From positions 16,451,915 through 16,515,914 of the forward strand of contig CAIIXF020000001.1 in assembly GCA_903813345.2 (NCBI GenBank): a stretch of 64,000 bases of DNA, written 5' to 3'. Shown here one piece after another: positions 60,801-64,000 of this stretch. Source of the DNA: Owenia fusiformis (taxonomy: Eukaryota > Annelida > Polychaeta > Sabellida > Oweniidae). A program made the position numbers and the translations under genes. The first letter of the stretch is position 1. The number at the start of each line of letters is the position of its first letter. The notes under the pieces are model-generated. The model was not told the DNA's origin, searched no databases, and saw only the letters and a list, made by a program, of their open reading frames with translations.

Positions 60801-63715
60801 GAAGTGTTTTATTGGCGTTATTAAAAGCACTTTTCCCCTTGTAATAAAAACAACATGTTGGTCTGTTTGATGGGATAATAGATCACATGTCTATGAGAGT
60901 ACTGTCATTAGTTATATTGCAAATGCTCATAGCAACCAATACGTGCTACAAAAGCAAAGCATTTTATAACACGAGAACCATTTGATATAATTGCCATTAT
61001 TATGGACATATCATCTAAGCACGAGTGCCAAGGTGAAAGGACCAAAAGTTGTAATGGAACTTAGCAAGAAAAAGCAAACTCTAAGTGCATACCAGTTAAG
61101 AAAAACAAACCCCATATATCCCAAAACCATGATCTAACGTGAAAAGAAACAATGACTAATACCCCATTTCCCCCCACCATTCAAGAACCGATATCACAAT
61201 CCAAGACCAGAACACCAAGGAACATTTCATTCATACTGAAGTCATTACAATACATGTTGAAGAAAAAATTAGAAATTGATATCCAATACTCATAACATCA
61301 AAAATAGTTGTAGATACAAGTTCTCATACAAGATAGAGCATTCAGTCTCAAATGATGTGGAATAGATAAAATCCGGTCTACAAGTCCATAGGCGTTTCAA
61401 AGGGTCAAACATAACATAGACTGTCTATTGAGTGGCTCCGCCGATCTTCAGATCATCAAAACAGAGTATTTCAAATGAAATAGTCTCATTTCCAACCCTG
61501 GGGTATTACGTGTTATTGAAAAGTCACAGCCAATAGAATGTAGAATGTAACTTATGATGTAATGAACACTAAAAGAGGAATTGAAACTTAATAATTAATG
61601 GCATTCATGATGCAAGAACTGGTTACATCTTCGCATATTACTAAATCCAATGTGCATCTATTTTATTCGAGATTCGCTTTGATGGAGCTTCAAAAGGAGC
61701 AGAGATAGCAATTACATTTTTCCGAAAAAGGCTTCAATTAAACTTAAATTATTTTGCATTATATTCCGCAAAGTAATTTAAAAAGTAAAAGGCACATATT
61801 TGTGGTGAGAAGACCATGTGGTCTGAAAGGTACAAGAATAAACATTTTGTTTTTGTTTGCTAACCCCTATACGTTCAATATCAATTTTGTGTTTTGCGGA
61901 CAAAATACTTATACTTGTTACAAATAGATCTCCGAGGAATCTTTTGAAGTATTTTATTTCATGTTACCATATTATTTCAAAGATGGCAAATTATTTTCAC
62001 CATAAGAACAACACTATTAATTGCAAAAATGGAACAATATGTTTTTCCCATGCAACATTATTTTCATAGTGAATGCTGTAGTTTACGGTTACATTGTACG
62101 GTCAGTAAATTTCGACAGTTTAATAGAATACACTTGAAAAGTCCAAACTTTTCTCTGAAATAAAAGTTAATGAATGAAAAATCCACCACGGCAGCCCTTT
62201 CAATGTTTACAAAAATGAAATAGTTACAATGGAATAAATCTTTTTTTAATTATAATTACTAAGAAATTGAATTAATACATGTCACACATTATTCGAAGCT
62301 TTTTGTAATCCAAACAGTATTGCACCAATTGACCAAAATGTGGTTAACATATACGACAAATTCATGGCATTCTAATTACATTTGGTATTATTTTATAAAA
62401 GTACAACACTCAAGCCACGTATTCCTTTCATTATAACGAATTTTATGTTACATGACTATATGTTTTTATTCCGCTATTTAATATACGCTCTACCATGAGT
62501 ATTTGGTATCAAATTAAACGTCTCTTAACCCTGCAAAATATCATTTAGTTTTTATCTCAGGGTTATAAAAGCTGAACGCATTATCAACCGTCGAACATTC
62601 CAAACTATCATTTTTTGCCTTGTAACTGATCACCCTTATGTTGATTGACAGTAACTTTTTTTATATTCTGAAACGTATTTTGTTATGATAATTGACAATT
62701 TCATCATAAAGACTGCATTGTGTCGATTGTACGTTAGCTGGAATCAATTTATTTGCTAATTTACTATTGGAAAATCGACATTAAGTATGTGTAGCCCTCG
62801 AAGGCACCATCATCGACACCATTCTTGAAATCAGCGGTGTCGAAAAGCCTCTGCACTATTCATGATAACCCCCCATTCACTTCTTTGAAATATAAATTGC
62901 CTTATTAACGGATGTAAAACATTTTCAAAATACATTTGAATATAACATATTTAGCTTGTTACGTATTTTTCGACGTAAAGTACCATTTTCCAAATCATCA
63001 TCGACTCTACAAGTACGTTGTCTTTGCACTCTGCTTTCAATCAAAATCAGGTTTCAATGTTAAGTAATGGTGTTGACGGTTTGTATCAATATATATTGAT
63101 AATATAAAAATACGCGTTATAGATGTTATTCTTTGACCACGTAAAGATTGAGATATTTACGACCATCAACGACTCCACCACATACGACTCCAAAATACTA
63201 TCCACATATTAAGTAGGTCACATGTATAATCGAACGATATATATTTGTTGAATGAACCTACATTCATTAAATGACTATTTTGTTGTATGTGTAGCATTTT
63301 ACAGTGATACCGAGCTAAGGATTATTAGAGCATATTGTTCATTGTAATTACAACGTGTAGTGATAAGTAAAATTGAATCTATTAAGCAGATCATGTTATT
63401 TACTTATGATGCATATTCTGTTTGTCTTGAAATGCTATGGTAATGTGACACAAGAATTGGGATGATTGAGCAGTTCATAGTTTTATAAAATCACTGACAA
63501 ATATAGATGCATATTCCCCGATATTTCTTAATTTATAAATGTTTCGTTCAGTGTACCACTAGACGAAGTGTATTTCTTTCCATTATTGTAAAACAATAAA
63601 TATTTAATTTCATTGGGATAATCAGATTTGTGACATTTTATTAATGTGCATAACTTCCCACACTCTCATTGATATATCTGTCTTACTTATCAGACCTTTC
63701 TGATGATATAAGAAT
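57815..63715. other. Gene-poor region upstream of GH31
   Basis: Almost 6 kb with no protein-like exon recognised. A lone mariner-like end, GGGACACCCTGTA, lies near 58971. A short segment around 58339 (CCATTGGTGTATACC) recurs at about 42628 inside the RidA insertion. Confidence 0.5.
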
Positions 63716-64000
63716 ATGGCACTCACCAACGCCGAGAAGTGTCGTCGTTCCCTACAGACTACAGTACAGGGAGAGAAAGAAAAAGAAAGATACCAAAGGC
63801 TACTTAGAGCAAGAACGATTGCGACAGCGAGCATCGTATACACCGAGAAATAACCTGTCTGCTGAAGCTCTTTAATGGATCAGAGAAAAGAACAACAAGG
63901 CATCCCGGGAATACAGGGCACGCATACGCCAAGTGTATAGAGAAACAATCAAAACACGCCAGACTGAAGGGAACGCTCGGAGTCTCAAAGTGAAACTGCC
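63716..64000 (+). pseudogene. Broken mobile-element-type basic ORF at the window edge
   Basis: From ATG at 63716 one frame reads MALTNAEKCRRS and then loses sense. A second frame continues from near 63750 with YRERKKKKDTKG and LEQERLRQRAS, hits a stop around 63873, and remains open as IREKNNKASREYRARI to the edge. Short basic starts of the type M-x-L-T-x-A-E-K-x-R-R followed by YRE(K/R) and E-R-x-R-x-R recur in uncharacterised repeat-borne ORFs of marine invertebrates. The frameshift plus stop suggest a decayed copy. A real gene with a sequencing error cannot be excluded because the ORF leaves the window. Confidence 0.45.

Overview
This window looks like nuclear DNA of a marine invertebrate animal. 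It is AT-rich, carries a 500-base run of N (an assembly gap), has multi-exon genes with GT/AG introns of 0.1-4 kb, and is crowded with small inverted-repeat DNA transposons. A deuterostome such as a hemichordate or echinoderm is my guess from the gene set, not something the sequence proves. No prokaryotic operon, CRISPR array, rRNA or tRNA gene was recognised.

Layout, left to right. (1) 1-8864: repeats, the gap, and one orphan first exon of an SLC1 (glutamate-transporter family) gene. (2) 8865-18770, minus: a complete 8-exon SLC1 paralogue whose ion-coupling residues are altered; one intron holds a dead mariner. (3) 22170-25533, minus: a 6-exon secreted FG-GAP/VCBS-repeat protein. (4) 27313-35165, plus: a 5-exon acidic, disordered protein with an N-terminal myristoylation/palmitoylation motif. 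(5) 38203-44951, minus: a 6-exon RidA (enamine/imine deaminase) gene whose exon 2 is split by a 2,085-bp fold-back transposon with a perfect 5-bp target duplication. (6) 45093-57727, minus: a 23-exon GH31 alpha-glucosidase with signal peptide, three trefoil domains and both catalytic aspartates; its stop lies only 141 bp from the RidA start codon. (7) 57728-64000: mostly empty DNA, ending in a broken mobile-element-type ORF.

The main genes were rebuilt exon by exon. Every junction keeps frame: SLC1 1,455 nt, FG-GAP 1,485 nt, acidic protein 879 nt, RidA 405 nt after removing the insertion, GH31 2,970 nt. The genes do not form one pathway; they look like ordinary neighbours.

The most striking signals are: the exact transposon insertion into a RidA coding exon, with a second 5-bp-TSD element nested inside it; a transposon family whose empty site is preserved in a sister repeat copy and shows insertion between AAA and TTT without duplication; an intronic minisatellite that repeats the end of a GH31 exon together with its splice donor; and an SLC1 paralogue with Lys in the NMDGT motif and His at a sodium-ligand position. 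Family names for transposons rest on target-duplication length and terminal bases and are tentative.
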